From Puteibacter caeruleilacunae (lineage in GTDB: Bacteria > Bacteroidota > Bacteroidia > Bacteroidales > Prolixibacteraceae): a stretch of DNA of 64,000 nucleotides. Location of the stretch: NCBI GenBank assembly GCA_005217565.1, contig SJCO01000010.1, positions 1 to 64,000 of the forward strand, in the 5' to 3' direction. Below are positions 36,271 to 45,698 of the stretch, piece after piece. The translations under genes were made by a program, and so were the position numbers. A model generated the notes under the pieces. It was not told the DNA's origin. It ran no database searches and saw only the letters and a list, made by a program, of their open reading frames with translations. How positions within the stretch are numbered: position 1 is the stretch's first letter; each line of letters opens with the position of its first letter.

Positions 36271-39200
36271 ATGAGCAAACTTATAATAATATTCACTCTC
36301 GGATTAATCCTTCAATTATCTGCCTTCGGTCAATCAACTATTGACTTGTCAGGGAAATGGCAAGTCAGACTTGATTCCGAAAATGAGATGATCAAAAAAT
36401 ATCAGGGAACCTGCAAGCTGGAAGGTTCTATACAGTTACCCGCCTCTTTAGCCGAGAAAGGTTATGGAGTACCAACCAAAGGATCAAGGTATGGTATATT
36501 AACTCCTGAATTTGAGTATATAGGTAAAGCATGGTATCAACGCGAAATAATCATTCCTGAAGCTTGGGAAGATGCTACTGTTCAGCTAAAATTGGAGCGT
36601 GTACTATGGGAATCCAGGGTATTTATCGACAATATAGAGGTTAGTCGACAAGATGCACTTGGTACACCACATCACCACAACCTAGGAGCATTAACTCCGG
36701 GAAGACACCTCCTAAGTATCCAGGTGGACAACGACATGATTCACAATATTGGAGACAAAGGACATGCTTACGGCGATTATACACAGAGCATTTGGAATGG
36801 TATTGTTGGGGAGATACAACTGACGGCCTTCAAGAAAGTACACTTAAAATCAATCAAAACATTTCCTGACATATCAGGAGACAAGCTAAAGATACAATTG
36901 GAAAAATGGAGTGTTAAGGCTGGCAATGCCAATCTGCAATACACAATCACCAATTTACAATCAGGAAAAGTTGCGCTAATTGGAGAGAAAAAAGTCAAGA
37001 TTAAAGAAGGTAATGAGCACCTAACTCTTGAGATTCCTGCCAATGGCAAGCTAAAACAGTGGAGCGAATTTAATCCTCAGGTGTATGCCCTTCAGGTAAG
37101 TTTATCACACAAAAAAGACAGTGACATACGTACCACTGAATTTGGATTCTGTAAAATATCACATGACGGGACAAAACTTCTGATCAACGGACAACCAGTA
37201 TTCCTAAGGGGAAACCTTGACTGTGTTCATTTTCCACTTACCGGATATCCATCATGTAAACTTGAAGACTGGATAAAGATATTTGAGACCTATAAGGCAT
37301 ACGGACTTAATCATGCGCGTTTTCATTCATGGTGCCCACCAGAGGCTGCCTTTAGAGCCGCCAATAGGGTAGGAATATACTTGCAGGCTGAAGCTTCTAT
37401 TTGGATTGACTGGTGGATGAGTACTGATATGGTGGTTCGAGGAAGACCTGAAATGGATACGAAAGGACACCCTAAAGGATTAGGCCATGATGCTGTCAGA
37501 GATAGCTTTGTTGTAAAAGAGATGTTCCGTATGATGGATGAATACGGTAACCATCCTTCTTTCACAATGTTCTGCATAGGCAATGAGCTTGGAAACTCTG
37601 ATTTCGAGGTTATGGGTAAGTGGATAAAGGACTTGAAGACCTATGATCCACGCAGACTATACGCAGCATCAACTGCACGAACAATAAACAGTACTGATGA
37701 TTATTGTGCTACACACTATATTCAAGGTAAAGGCAGAACAAGGGGACTCAACGGGGCCAGAACCAACTGGAATTTCGAGAAGGTATATGCCCAGTCGAAC
37801 ATACCAATTATTGCCCATGAAATAGGACAGTGGCCGGTGTATCCTCAATGGACAGAAATCAACAAGTACAGCGGTGTTTTAAAGGCTCGTAATTTTGAAG
37901 AGTTCAAGCTTCAGGCTGAAAAGAATGGCATTGCAGAACAAGACAAGCAGTTTGCCCTGGCATCAGGAGCTTTGAATCAGATCATGTACAAATATGAGAC
38001 TGAATCCTTTTTGCGTACACCTAGTTGTGCAGGCGTACAATTGTTAAGTATTCAAGATTATCAAGGACAGGGAGAAGCGCTTATTGGCTGGCTGGATGCC
38101 CATTGGGAAAGCAAAGGAATCACCTCTCCGAAGAAGTTCAGAGAACACTTCACCACGACAGTACCATTGCTTGAGATGGAAAAGTTTATCTGGCAAAACA
38201 ATGAAACTTTTAATGCCAAAGCTTTACTGTCACATCATGGAGAAAACTCATTAAATAAGACTTGCTCATGGACAATCAGAGATGAGAATGACATACTCCT
38301 TAAAAAAGGCTCTTTTTCAAAATTGGAGGCAAAGCCTGGTGACGTTAAGAACTTAGGAGACATAACCTTCTCTCTTAAGAAGATCAGTCACGCCACAATG
38401 TTAAACATTGAACTAAAAATTGAAGATACTCCATTTAAGAACAGCTGGAATATTTGGGTATACCCAACAGAAAATGATTACAGCATAAAGGATATTCTCA
38501 TCAAGAATGAGCTTAATGATGAAACATTGGAAGCCTTGAAGGCAGGTAAAAAAGTACTATTGCTTGCCCATGAATTAGGATCTGAGAAAAGTGCAGTAAA
38601 TGCACATTACTATCCGTTATACTGGTCATTAACCTTCTTCCCGGGGCAAGGAAAAACTTGCATTGGTTTGGCCCTCCAGGAAGAACATCCGGCATTTGAA
38701 CATTTCCCAACATCGTACCATAGCGATTGGCAATGGGAATCAATTTGTAATGATGCCAAAGGTTTCATCCTGAACGATCTTCCGGCCACATACAAACCTA
38801 TAGCTCAACCTGTTGATGACTTTCACCGCAACAACAAAGTTGGCTCAATCTTTGAATTTAAAATCGGACAAGGTAAGCTATTGATTTGTGGTTATAACCT
38901 TAATTCAGATAAGCCTGTAGCCAAACAACTTAGATGTAGTCTGATCAACTACATGAATTCTACCGATTTCAATCCACCGTTCGAAGCTAATCAACCTTGG
39001 TTAAAAAATTTGGTAATCAAAATTAAAGAAGCAGAAACAGCAAACCTATCGGATGAAGCCAAAGATGCGATACTATATGTAGCTGCCGGAAAAAACTTAG
39101 CCAATAATAAAGAGGTTAAGAGCTGGACACAAAATGCCGACAGTGTATATGTTGCAGAGAAATGTTCGTATAAGGTAAACTGTCAGCATGTTGTTAACAA

Positions 39201-39492
39201 AGATGACAAAGCATATTGGGCAGGAAAACAGATCAAAATAGAAACTAGTTGCCCTGATGGAATTCTTGCGACAATGTTTGTCGAACTTCAAGTGGATAAA
39301 TCATCATCAAAGCAAGCATTACTAGAGTTTGAAGGACGACAAGTTAAATTTCAACCAACATCTGCATCTTCACAATGGGTGAAATTCCATGTCATGAGAG
39401 AGGATAGTAATGATGGAAAGCTAATATTTAATGTCGACACAAAGGACAATAAGCCATTAAAAATATCGAAGATCATTCTAAAGAAACAGTAG
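36271..39492 (+). CDS. Glycoside hydrolase family 2 protein, secreted
   Basis: A 1073-residue enzyme with a Sec signal (MSKLIIIFTLGLILQLSAFG). Same three-domain start as the GH2 at 30030: jelly roll, Ig-like domain, and TIM barrel with NHARFHSWCPPEAAF, acid/base Glu439 in FCIGNELGN and probable nucleophile Glu517 in AHEIGQWP. It lacks the lipobox and has an extra C-terminal beta domain (about 940-1070). The two enzymes are related but distant, suggesting different linkages in the same glycan. Eleven bases separate it from the DUF5107 gene. Confidence 0.9.
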   Translation: MSKLIIIFTLGLILQLSAFGQSTIDLSGKWQVRLDSENEMIKKYQGTCKLEGSIQLPASLAEKGYGVPTKGSRYGILTPEFEYIGKAWYQREIIIPEAWEDATVQLKLERVLWESRVFIDNIEVSRQDALGTPHHHNLGALTPGRHLLSIQVDNDMIHNIGDKGHAYGDYTQSIWNGIVGEIQLTAFKKVHLKSIKTFPDISGDKLKIQLEKWSVKAGNANLQYTITNLQSGKVALIGEKKVKIKEGNEHLTLEIPANGKLKQWSEFNPQVYALQVSLSHKKDSDIRTTEFGFCKISHDGTKLLINGQPVFLRGNLDCVHFPLTGYPSCKLEDWIKIFETYKAYGLNHARFHSWCPPEAAFRAANRVGIYLQAEASIWIDWWMSTDMVVRGRPEMDTKGHPKGLGHDAVRDSFVVKEMFRMMDEYGNHPSFTMFCIGNELGNSDFEVMGKWIKDLKTYDPRRLYAASTARTINSTDDYCATHYIQGKGRTRGLNGARTNWNFEKVYAQSNIPIIAHEIGQWPVYPQWTEINKYSGVLKARNFEEFKLQAEKNGIAEQDKQFALASGALNQIMYKYETESFLRTPSCAGVQLLSIQDYQGQGEALIGWLDAHWESKGITSPKKFREHFTTTVPLLEMEKFIWQNNETFNAKALLSHHGENSLNKTCSWTIRDENDILLKKGSFSKLEAKPGDVKNLGDITFSLKKISHATMLNIELKIEDTPFKNSWNIWVYPTENDYSIKDILIKNELNDETLEALKAGKKVLLLAHELGSEKSAVNAHYYPLYWSLTFFPGQGKTCIGLALQEEHPAFEHFPTSYHSDWQWESICNDAKGFILNDLPATYKPIAQPVDDFHRNNKVGSIFEFKIGQGKLLICGYNLNSDKPVAKQLRCSLINYMNSTDFNPPFEANQPWLKNLVIKIKEAETANLSDEAKDAILYVAAGKNLANNKEVKSWTQNADSVYVAEKCSYKVNCQHVVNKDDKAYWAGKQIKIETSCPDGILATMFVELQVDKSSSKQALLEFEGRQVKFQPTSASSQWVKFHVMREDSNDGKLIFNVDTKDNKPLKISKIILKKQ

Positions 39493-39512
39493 TATAAACT
39501 TCACCTACATGT

Positions 39513-39547
39513 TAAAAGAGACCATTTCGAAAGAGGTGGTCTTTTTT
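39513..39547 (+). terminator. Terminator after the GH2 gene
   Basis: Stem around GACCA/TGGTC (39520-39524 and 39537-39541), extended by AAAAGA against TCTTTTTT, followed by TTTTTTG. It closes the sugar porter to GH2 unit; the aldo/keto reductase follows after another 150 bases. Confidence 0.65.
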
Positions 39548-39703
39548 GTAACATATTCCCACCTTTTAGGAGAACCTCAACAATCATTCTGCGTAGACAA
39601 TAGAACAACCACTAAACACCTAGCTTCCTTTACGTTGCTCTATATAACAGAATACTTTTTACTGATTTGTTAACGTCTTAACTTTAGAAATCTATTTTAC
39701 TCA

Positions 39704-40750
39704 ATGAATTCTGATTTTACAAGAACACTTGGAAAGTCCGGTATTGAAGTCAGTGCATTAGGACTTGGATGCTGGGCAATAGGAGGTCAATTAACCATTG
39801 GAGAGATGGGCCCTGACTCCCCTTATGCCAACTCTGTGGGTGCACCTCTGGGTTGGGGAAGAACCAATGATAATGAATCGATTCGCGCAATCCATGCTGC
39901 AATTGATACAGGAATCAACTTCTTTGATACTGCGGATGTCTACGGAGCTGGACATTCAGAAATACTATTGGCTAAGGCTCTCAAAGGGAAAAGACATGAA
40001 GTGGTAATTGCCACAAAGTTCGGAATGAGATTCGACACGCATACCAGGGAGTGGACTGGTATCAATGGTACCCCCCGCTATATTCGTAGGGCTATTGAAG
40101 CAAGTCTTGATAGATTAGATACGGAATATATCGACCTATATCAATTTCACATTCCCGAATATGACGAAGAAGATGCAATTGAAACACGCAACTGTCTTGA
40201 AGAACTAATAAAGGAAGGAAAGATTCGCGGTTATGCCTGGAGTACTGATATCCTTGAGAACGCACACATCTTTGCAGATGGTGAGCATTGCTGTGCCATG
40301 CAACAAGCGCTAAATGTATTTTCAGGAAACCGACAGCTATTGCGTTTCTGTGAACAAAATTCTCTCGCCAGCATAAACCGATCACCGTTGGCAATGGGTA
40401 TTCTAACAGGAAAATTCGATGAGAACTCAGTATTTGACATCGACGATGTAAGAATCAATCATTTGAAATTTTTCGACTGGTTTACTCCTGAAGGAGGTAT
40501 TGTTCCAACCTACTTAAAACAACTCAATGACGTAAGAGACATCCTTACCAGCGACGGTAGAACGTTGGCACAAGGAGCAATCTCATGGTTATGGGGACTC
40601 AGCAAAAACACAATCCCAATACCTGGATTTAAGTCAGTAAGACAAGTCCTTGAAAATGCCGAAGCCATGATGTTTGGCCCACTTAAGAAGGATCAGATCA
40701 AGGAAATTGATCGAATTCTAAGACGTAAACATGAAATTCAGAATTACTAA
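39704..40750 (+). CDS. Aldo/keto reductase
   Basis: A 348-residue NADPH-dependent oxidoreductase of the aldo/keto reductase fold. Visible catalytic elements: Asp and Tyr in FFDTADVYGAGHSE (about 76-90), Lys in VVIATKFG (about 106-110), and the His in YIDLYQFH (about 150). The C-terminal IPIPGFKSVRQVLENAEA is the NADP phosphate-binding segment. It is larger than single-domain members because of a loop between residues 27 and 55. It may reduce a sugar or a keto-sugar released by the GH2 enzymes; substrate is not shown. Confidence 0.88.
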   Translation: MNSDFTRTLGKSGIEVSALGLGCWAIGGQLTIGEMGPDSPYANSVGAPLGWGRTNDNESIRAIHAAIDTGINFFDTADVYGAGHSEILLAKALKGKRHEVVIATKFGMRFDTHTREWTGINGTPRYIRRAIEASLDRLDTEYIDLYQFHIPEYDEEDAIETRNCLEELIKEGKIRGYAWSTDILENAHIFADGEHCCAMQQALNVFSGNRQLLRFCEQNSLASINRSPLAMGILTGKFDENSVFDIDDVRINHLKFFDWFTPEGGIVPTYLKQLNDVRDILTSDGRTLAQGAISWLWGLSKNTIPIPGFKSVRQVLENAEAMMFGPLKKDQIKEIDRILRRKHEIQNY

Positions 40751-40761
40751 CCAGCACATTA

Positions 40762-40793
40762 TTAAGCCATCAGCACGATGGCTTAATTTTTTC
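40762..40793 (+). terminator. Terminator after aldo/keto reductase
   Basis: Stem TTAAGCCATC/GATGGCTTAA (40762-40771 and 40777-40786) with a 5-base loop, followed by TTTTTT. Confidence 0.85.
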
Positions 40794-40859
40794 CCATCTA
40801 TCAACCATTTTTATTCCCAATTCTATCTTTTTTAAGCAGATATCAAATTTATTTTTAAA

Positions 40860-40891
40860 TTTGTTGACTGCAAAAGCGTTCAGTAATTTAA
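40860..40891 (+). promoter_or_regulatory. Candidate promoter of the ROK gene
   Basis: TTTG at 40860-40863 and TAATTTAA at 40884-40891, 20 bases apart, match the Bacteroidota -33/-7 arrangement with two mismatches in the -7 box. The gene starts 51 bases later at 40943. Confidence 0.35.
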
Positions 40892-40942
40892 AACGGTTTA
40901 GTTAAACACAAATTACAAATCATAAAATAAACAATAAAACAA

Positions 40943-41920
40943 ATGAAACAAGTTGCAATTGGTATCGATATAGGTGGTACAAATACTGCTTTCGGTGTAG
41001 TTGATCAGGAAGGACACGTAATGGTGAAAAACTCCATTCCAACTCCTAAACATGGTGATAAAGAACAATACGCTGAAGACCTGGCTACAGCAATCAACGA
41101 GATCGTTGAATCTGTAAAGCTTATGAATCCTGAGATTGAAATCTTAGGTATTGGTATTGGTGCTCCTAACGGTAATTACTATACTGGATCAATTGAATTT
41201 GCTCCAAACCTTGCATTCAAAGGAGTTGTTCCTTTGGCACAAATGATGAAAGATAAATTCCCTAACATGAAAGCAATTGCATTGACTAACGATGCTAATG
41301 CTGCTGCACTTGGAGAATTAATCTACGGTGGTGCAAAAGGTATGAAGAACTTCGTTATGATGACGCTAGGTACTGGTGTTGGTAGTGGTATCGTTGTTAA
41401 CGGTGAAGTTGTTTATGGTCATGACGGATTTGCTGGTGAGATTGGTCACTATACTGTTGAGCCTAATGGACGTGACTGTGGTTGCGGACAAAAAGGACAC
41501 CTTGAGACTTACTGTTCTGCAGGTGGTATGAAGCGTACTGCTTTCGAATTGATGGTACAGCATAACGCTGAGGATAGTCTTTTGGCTGACAAGTCATTCA
41601 AAGAATTGCAATCTAAAGATATCTATGAAGCTGCAGTAAAAGGTGATGCTATTGCATTGGAAACATTCGACTATACAGGTCATATCCTTGGTCGTTCAAT
41701 GGCTGATGTTGTTTCATACTTCGCTCCTGAAGCTATTTTCTTGTTTGGTGGTCCTACTGCTGCCGGAGAATTAATCTTTGGCCCAACCAAGAAGTACATG
41801 GAGCAATATAACCTTCCAATCTTCAAAGACAAAGTTAAAATCGTTAAGTCTGAATTGAAGATGGGTGATGCTGCGATCGTTGGATCAAGTGCATTGGTAT
41901 GGAAAGAATTGGATAAATAA
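40943..41920 (+). CDS. ROK family glucokinase-like sugar kinase
   Basis: A 325-residue cytosolic kinase that phosphorylates glucose or a related sugar. ATP-binding GIDIGGTNT near residue 7, catalytic Asp117 in TNDANA, the GEIGHYTVEP zinc ligand His169, and the zinc motif C179-G-C181-G-Q-K-G-H186-L-E188. In classical ROK proteins the third position is Cys; here it is His. Codon use resembles the mutAB genes and suggests high expression. It is the start of its own unit after the reductase terminator. Confidence 0.9.
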   Translation: MKQVAIGIDIGGTNTAFGVVDQEGHVMVKNSIPTPKHGDKEQYAEDLATAINEIVESVKLMNPEIEILGIGIGAPNGNYYTGSIEFAPNLAFKGVVPLAQMMKDKFPNMKAIALTNDANAAALGELIYGGAKGMKNFVMMTLGTGVGSGIVVNGEVVYGHDGFAGEIGHYTVEPNGRDCGCGQKGHLETYCSAGGMKRTAFELMVQHNAEDSLLADKSFKELQSKDIYEAAVKGDAIALETFDYTGHILGRSMADVVSYFAPEAIFLFGGPTAAGELIFGPTKKYMEQYNLPIFKDKVKIVKSELKMGDAAIVGSSALVWKELDK

Positions 41921-42371
41921 TTTTCAGATACACCATATGAAGAGGCGGGAACCTTTAGATAGGTTTTCGCCTTTTCTTTTGTCTATTAATCAGCTACCTC
42001 TCCTCAAAATTCCAACTCTTCATTCAATTGGTCCAAAAACTTCATCCTCAGCCGATCCTGAATATAAAATAATGTCTGCAACACAAAAAAAAGTGTCAAA
42101 ACTCATAACAAGTAAGCAATGTAATTGCTTATTTTACCATCGATAACTAAAAGACACCAAATTAAGACAGATGAAACGAACATGAATTTTAGCATTCTAA
42201 AATACACACACGAGAATGATTAAAATTCATCGAGAGTTCCATCTTATGCAATTGGGAATAATAAATTTAATAAGATGAAAAGACCTTGATTTTATCGAGA
42301 CCGTAAAAAGTTGAGATACATTTCATGGAATCTTTACATCTGAAGTATTTCAAATTAAAAGACTTATTCAG
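41921..42371. other. 451-base spacer with terminators and a possible small transcript
   Basis: No protein gene is supported. The ROK terminator is at 41943-41980. About 130 bases later an 8-base stem TAAGCAAT/ATTGCTTA (42113-42131) with a 3-base loop is followed by TTTTACC, a second terminator-like site, so a small RNA could lie between. The rest (42140-42371) is AT-rich upstream sequence of the CyuA gene. Confidence 0.35.
41943..41980 (+). terminator. Terminator after the ROK gene
   Basis: Stem AGGCGGGAACCT/AGGTTTTCGCCT (41943-41954 and 41961-41972), 12 base pairs with two wobbles and a 6-base loop, followed by TTTTCTTTT. Confidence 0.85.
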
Positions 42372-43655
42372 ATGAGTGTAAGAACAAGTGATGCAGAAAT
42401 TATAGCACTGATCAAAAGGGAAGTTGTTCCGGCATTAGGCTGTACTGAGCCAATTGCTGTAGCACTGGCAAGTGCGAAAGCAACCGAAGTTCTCGGTTGT
42501 ATTCCAGAGAAGATAAAAGTATGGGTAAGTGGTAATATCTTAAAAAATGCCATGGCTGTTGGGATTCCAGGAACAGGCATGACTGGTTTACCGATTGCTG
42601 TAGCCCTGGGCTCAGTAGGAGGTAATGCTGACGCCAAGCTTGAAGTGCTGGCAAGTGTGAATGACGATCACATTGCTGCAGCCAAGCAAATGGTTCGCGA
42701 GAAAAAGGTATGTATAAATCACAAACCTGAAGCAGAGTTGCTTTACATCGAATGCGAAGCGACCCATGGAGAAGATATTTCACGTGTAGTAATCTGTAAA
42801 AGTCACGATAACATCACTTTTATCCAGAAGAATGACGAGACTATTTTCGAAAGTGACGACAACAAGCCAGGCAAAATTGCTAAAAAAGATTATCCAGATC
42901 TATCCATAGAGCGTATTCATGAATTTGCCACTACGGCTAAGTTTGAGGATATAAAATTCATCCTTGAGGGAGCTAAGATGAACCGAGCTATTGCTGACGA
43001 AGGTCTCACAAGACCTTATGGAATGCAAATTGGGAAACAGGGTATCGCCAATATGATTAAGGGAATTCTTGGTAACGATATGATGAACTATGCCATGTGT
43101 TTGACTGCAGCTGCATCTGATGCAAGAATGGATGGATGTACATTACCAGTTATGTCGAATTCAGGAAGTGGTAATCAGGGACTAACTGCAACCCTACCTG
43201 TTGTAGCCGTTGCAGAACGACTAAAAGCTGATGAAGAAAAACTAGCTCGTGCATTGATCATTAGTCATACAGTAACCATTCATATCAAAAGCTTTTTAGG
43301 GCGATTATCTGCATTGTGTGGAGTACTTGTTGCTGCCACTGGCGCAAGTGCAGGGGTTGTATATCTACTTGGAGGAAACTATAAGCATATCATTTATGCC
43401 ATCAAAAATATGGCAGGAGGCATTACCGGAATGATCTGTGATGGAGCGAAAGTAGGATGTGCATTAAAAGTATCTGCATCAGTTGGGTCAGCAATCCAAA
43501 CTGCAGTATTGGCAATGGATAATATCGGTATTTCTCACCTCGACGGTATTATTGAAGAAGATATTGAGAAAACGATTCGTAATGTTGGTCGCATTGGCTC
43601 AGAAGGAATGATCGAGACCGACAAGCTGATTTTGCAGACCATGGTTTGCAAATAA
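42372..43655 (+). CDS. L-cysteine desulfidase family protein (UPF0597/CyuA-like)
   Basis: A 427-residue member of the UPF0597 family, related to the alpha part of serine dehydratases and including CyuA, an iron-sulfur enzyme that converts L-cysteine to pyruvate, ammonia and sulfide. PALGCTEPIAVALASAKA holds the first likely cluster cysteine (Cys24); SALCGVLVAATGAS and MICDGAKVGCALKV hold the others. NSGSGNQGLTATLPV is the glycine-rich substrate loop. The exact substrate (cysteine or serine) is not settled by sequence. It stands alone and ends before a bidirectional terminator. Confidence 0.88.
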   Translation: MSVRTSDAEIIALIKREVVPALGCTEPIAVALASAKATEVLGCIPEKIKVWVSGNILKNAMAVGIPGTGMTGLPIAVALGSVGGNADAKLEVLASVNDDHIAAAKQMVREKKVCINHKPEAELLYIECEATHGEDISRVVICKSHDNITFIQKNDETIFESDDNKPGKIAKKDYPDLSIERIHEFATTAKFEDIKFILEGAKMNRAIADEGLTRPYGMQIGKQGIANMIKGILGNDMMNYAMCLTAAASDARMDGCTLPVMSNSGSGNQGLTATLPVVAVAERLKADEEKLARALIISHTVTIHIKSFLGRLSALCGVLVAATGASAGVVYLLGGNYKHIIYAIKNMAGGITGMICDGAKVGCALKVSASVGSAIQTAVLAMDNIGISHLDGIIEEDIEKTIRNVGRIGSEGMIETDKLILQTMVCK

Positions 43656-43711
43656 TATGAAATGTTGTAAATACCTAACCATTGATTGGTGGTTAGATTA
43701 AAATATAAATG

Positions 43712-43753
43712 ATCGGTTTCAACTCACACTTATGAATTGAGACCGATTTTTTT
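43712..43753. terminator. Terminator between convergent cyuA-like and mlaF
   Basis: Long imperfect stem (43712-43725 with 43734-43747, ATCGGTTTCAACTC against GAATTGAGACCGAT) followed by TTTTTTT on the plus strand. The mlaF stop codon overlaps the T-run. Confidence 0.75.
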
Positions 43754-44498
43754 ATTTCTTCAATTGTTGAGTCAGTTTCGTTGAAAATATAAACTCATTC
43801 AATGGTTTGTTTTCTGTTCTAAGGATATCCTCCTTCGAACCTTCCCATTCTTTTTTCCCCTTATGAATAAAAAGAATCTTTTCTCCAATTTCCATCACAG
43901 AGTTCATATCATGGGTATTGATAATGGTCGTGATATCGAATTCTTTGGTAATTTCATTAATCAGGTTATCAATTACAATGGCCGTTAAAGGATCTAGTCC
44001 TGAGTTTGGCTCATCACAAAACAGATACCTTGGATTTAATGCAATGGCACGTGCTATAGCCACTCGCTTTTGCATTCCACCACTAATCTCTGAAGGGAAT
44101 TTATGGTGTGCATCCACAATATTCACACGCTCAAGACAGAAATCCACACGATCTTGCTTCTCCGCTTCAGTTTGATCAGTAAACATATCTAAAGGGAAAC
44201 GAACATTTTGCTCTACAGTCAGAGAATCAAAAAGGGCTCCCCCCTGAAACACCATTCCTATTTCTCTACGCAAGGTCTTCTGATCACGAAGATTCATGCC
44301 CAGCAAATCTCTGCCATCATAAAGAATATTCCCTTCGTCAGCCTCATGAAGTCCAACGATAGACTTCAACAAAACGGTTTTCCCTGATCCACTTTGTCCG
44401 ATGATCAAATTGGTTTGCCCCTTCTGAAAGACAGTAGAGATATCATCCAATACTTTCTTTTCACCAAAAGACTTTGATATATTTTGAATTTCTATCAT
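43752..44498 (-). CDS. mlaF: ABC transporter ATP-binding protein, MlaF-like
   Basis: A 248-residue ATPase that powers lipid movement between the membranes as part of a Mla/MCE-type system. Walker A GQSGSGKT, signature ISGGMQKRVAIARA, Walker B YLFCDEPNSGLD and the switch His in INTHDM are all visible. The 4-base overlap (ATGA) with the permease gene makes the pairing sure. The MCE-domain substrate binder (MlaD-like) is not in the window. Confidence 0.9.
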   Translation of the reverse strand: MIEIQNISKSFGEKKVLDDISTVFQKGQTNLIIGQSGSGKTVLLKSIVGLHEADEGNILYDGRDLLGMNLRDQKTLRREIGMVFQGGALFDSLTVEQNVRFPLDMFTDQTEAEKQDRVDFCLERVNIVDAHHKFPSEISGGMQKRVAIARAIALNPRYLFCDEPNSGLDPLTAIVIDNLINEITKEFDITTIINTHDMNSVMEIGEKILFIHKGKKEWEGSKEDILRTENKPLNEFIFSTKLTQQLKK

Positions 44499-45235
44499 TG
44501 CAGTAAAATTTGTGTAAGCAACAGGTCAAAGACCAGGATTAAGATACTAGTTGTCACAACCGCTTGTGTGCTTGACTTACCAACTTCTAAGGCTCCTCCC
44601 TCAACATGATAGCCGAAATAAGACGGTACACTTGAAATCAGGAATGCATAAAAGAAAGCCTTAATGATTGAGAAGGTCACATAATATGGATTGAATACAT
44701 AAGTAATACCATCCAAATAATCCGACACTGTCACCGCTCCGGCTAGAGGTCCGGCAATCAATCCTCCTAATATTCCAAGGAAAGCACTCATAATTGTTAA
44801 CAGTGGCAAAATCAACATTACAGCAATGATTTTGGGAAGAATTAAATAACCTGCAGAATTAATTCCCATCATTTCAAGAGAGTCAATTTGTTCTGTCACT
44901 TTCATACTTCCAATCTCAGAGGATATGTGAGAACCTATTTTCCCCGTTAGGATTAACGCCATAATAGTCGACGAAAACTCCAATAACATGGTGTCCCTGT
45001 TACCTAATCCAACCAAGTAATCCGGGAGGAAAGGATTATCCATATTATAAGCCAATTGCAGAGTAATTACAGCTCCACTAAACAATGAGACAATAATAAC
45101 GAGACCTATAGAATTTAGTCCTAGAAGCTCGATCTCTTGAAGCACTAACTTATAGTATATTTTTACCTTTTCAGGTTTTGAAAATATCTTCTTCAGCAGT
45201 AAGCCATATTTCCCAACGTGCACTAAAAATCGCAT
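44495..45235 (-). CDS. mlaE: MlaE family lipid ABC permease
   Basis: A 246-residue inner-membrane permease with about five hydrophobic segments. The family region LEFSSTIMALILTGKIGSHISSEIGSMKVTEQIDSLEMMGIN, with its conserved Glu residues, is intact and identifies MlaE/YrbE. It overlaps mlaF by 4 bases and works with it to move phospholipids for outer membrane maintenance. The upstream region is the odd purine-rich spacer. Confidence 0.93.
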   Translation of the reverse strand: MRFLVHVGKYGLLLKKIFSKPEKVKIYYKLVLQEIELLGLNSIGLVIIVSLFSGAVITLQLAYNMDNPFLPDYLVGLGNRDTMLLEFSSTIMALILTGKIGSHISSEIGSMKVTEQIDSLEMMGINSAGYLILPKIIAVMLILPLLTIMSAFLGILGGLIAGPLAGAVTVSDYLDGITYVFNPYYVTFSIIKAFFYAFLISSVPSYFGYHVEGGALEVGKSSTQAVVTTSILILVFDLLLTQILLQ

Positions 45236-45698
45236 AAATCAGAATTTTCAATAAAAATACAAATTTTAATTAGGTATGGAGCAAAGAAAACCAGAGAAGG
45301 GAAAAAGGGAACCGGAAACAGGAGAAAAGGAGACGGGAGAACGGTTGAAAGGTGATCGTTGGTGTGCGATGATCTGAACAAAAAAGGCAAAGGGTAAAAG
45401 GGCATGGAGTGAAGAGCTTGGGGCAAGGAGAGATGAAAGATTGGAAAAGGTTTTAATTCGGCTGACGCCTCACTGTTTCAGGTTAAAAGTTTCACGTTCC
45501 AGATTACGTTTTGATGTTCCTGAAGTGGTAGTTGAGCAACATCAGCGCACCGCTGCCCGTTGGGGCTGCTAATGCCTGTAGCAAAAATGAAGCGCCCGTC
45601 CGGCTGGAGGACAAAGGTTAAAACGAAACACTTTGTTTTTCCTTTATATATTCAAAAAATAGGTATATTTGAACAGCCTCATTTATATCTGAAAGACT
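45236..45698. other. 463-base spacer of unusual composition
   Basis: No gene is supported. From about 45276 to 45350 the plus strand is almost all A and G. At 45474-45503 a GTTTCAGGTTAAAAG stretch resembles the spacer at 5808-5842. At 45539-45612 a GC-rich block, including the hairpin CAGCG-CAC-CGCTG (45543-45555), stands out against the AT-rich context. The block and the repeat suggest remains of an old insertion or a structured RNA. The short minus-strand reading frame across the purine tract is low-complexity and is not believed. Confidence 0.45.

Noticed and set aside
41865-42146. Reading frame of 93 residues overlapping the end of the ROK gene
   Set aside because: It begins inside the confident ROK gene in another frame, runs through the terminator, and has no domain-like pattern.
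45223-45426. Minus-strand frame of 67 residues upstream of mlaE
   Set aside because: It is made by the purine-rich tract, rich in Pro, Phe and Leu in a low-complexity way, and has no start context or homologue-like pattern.
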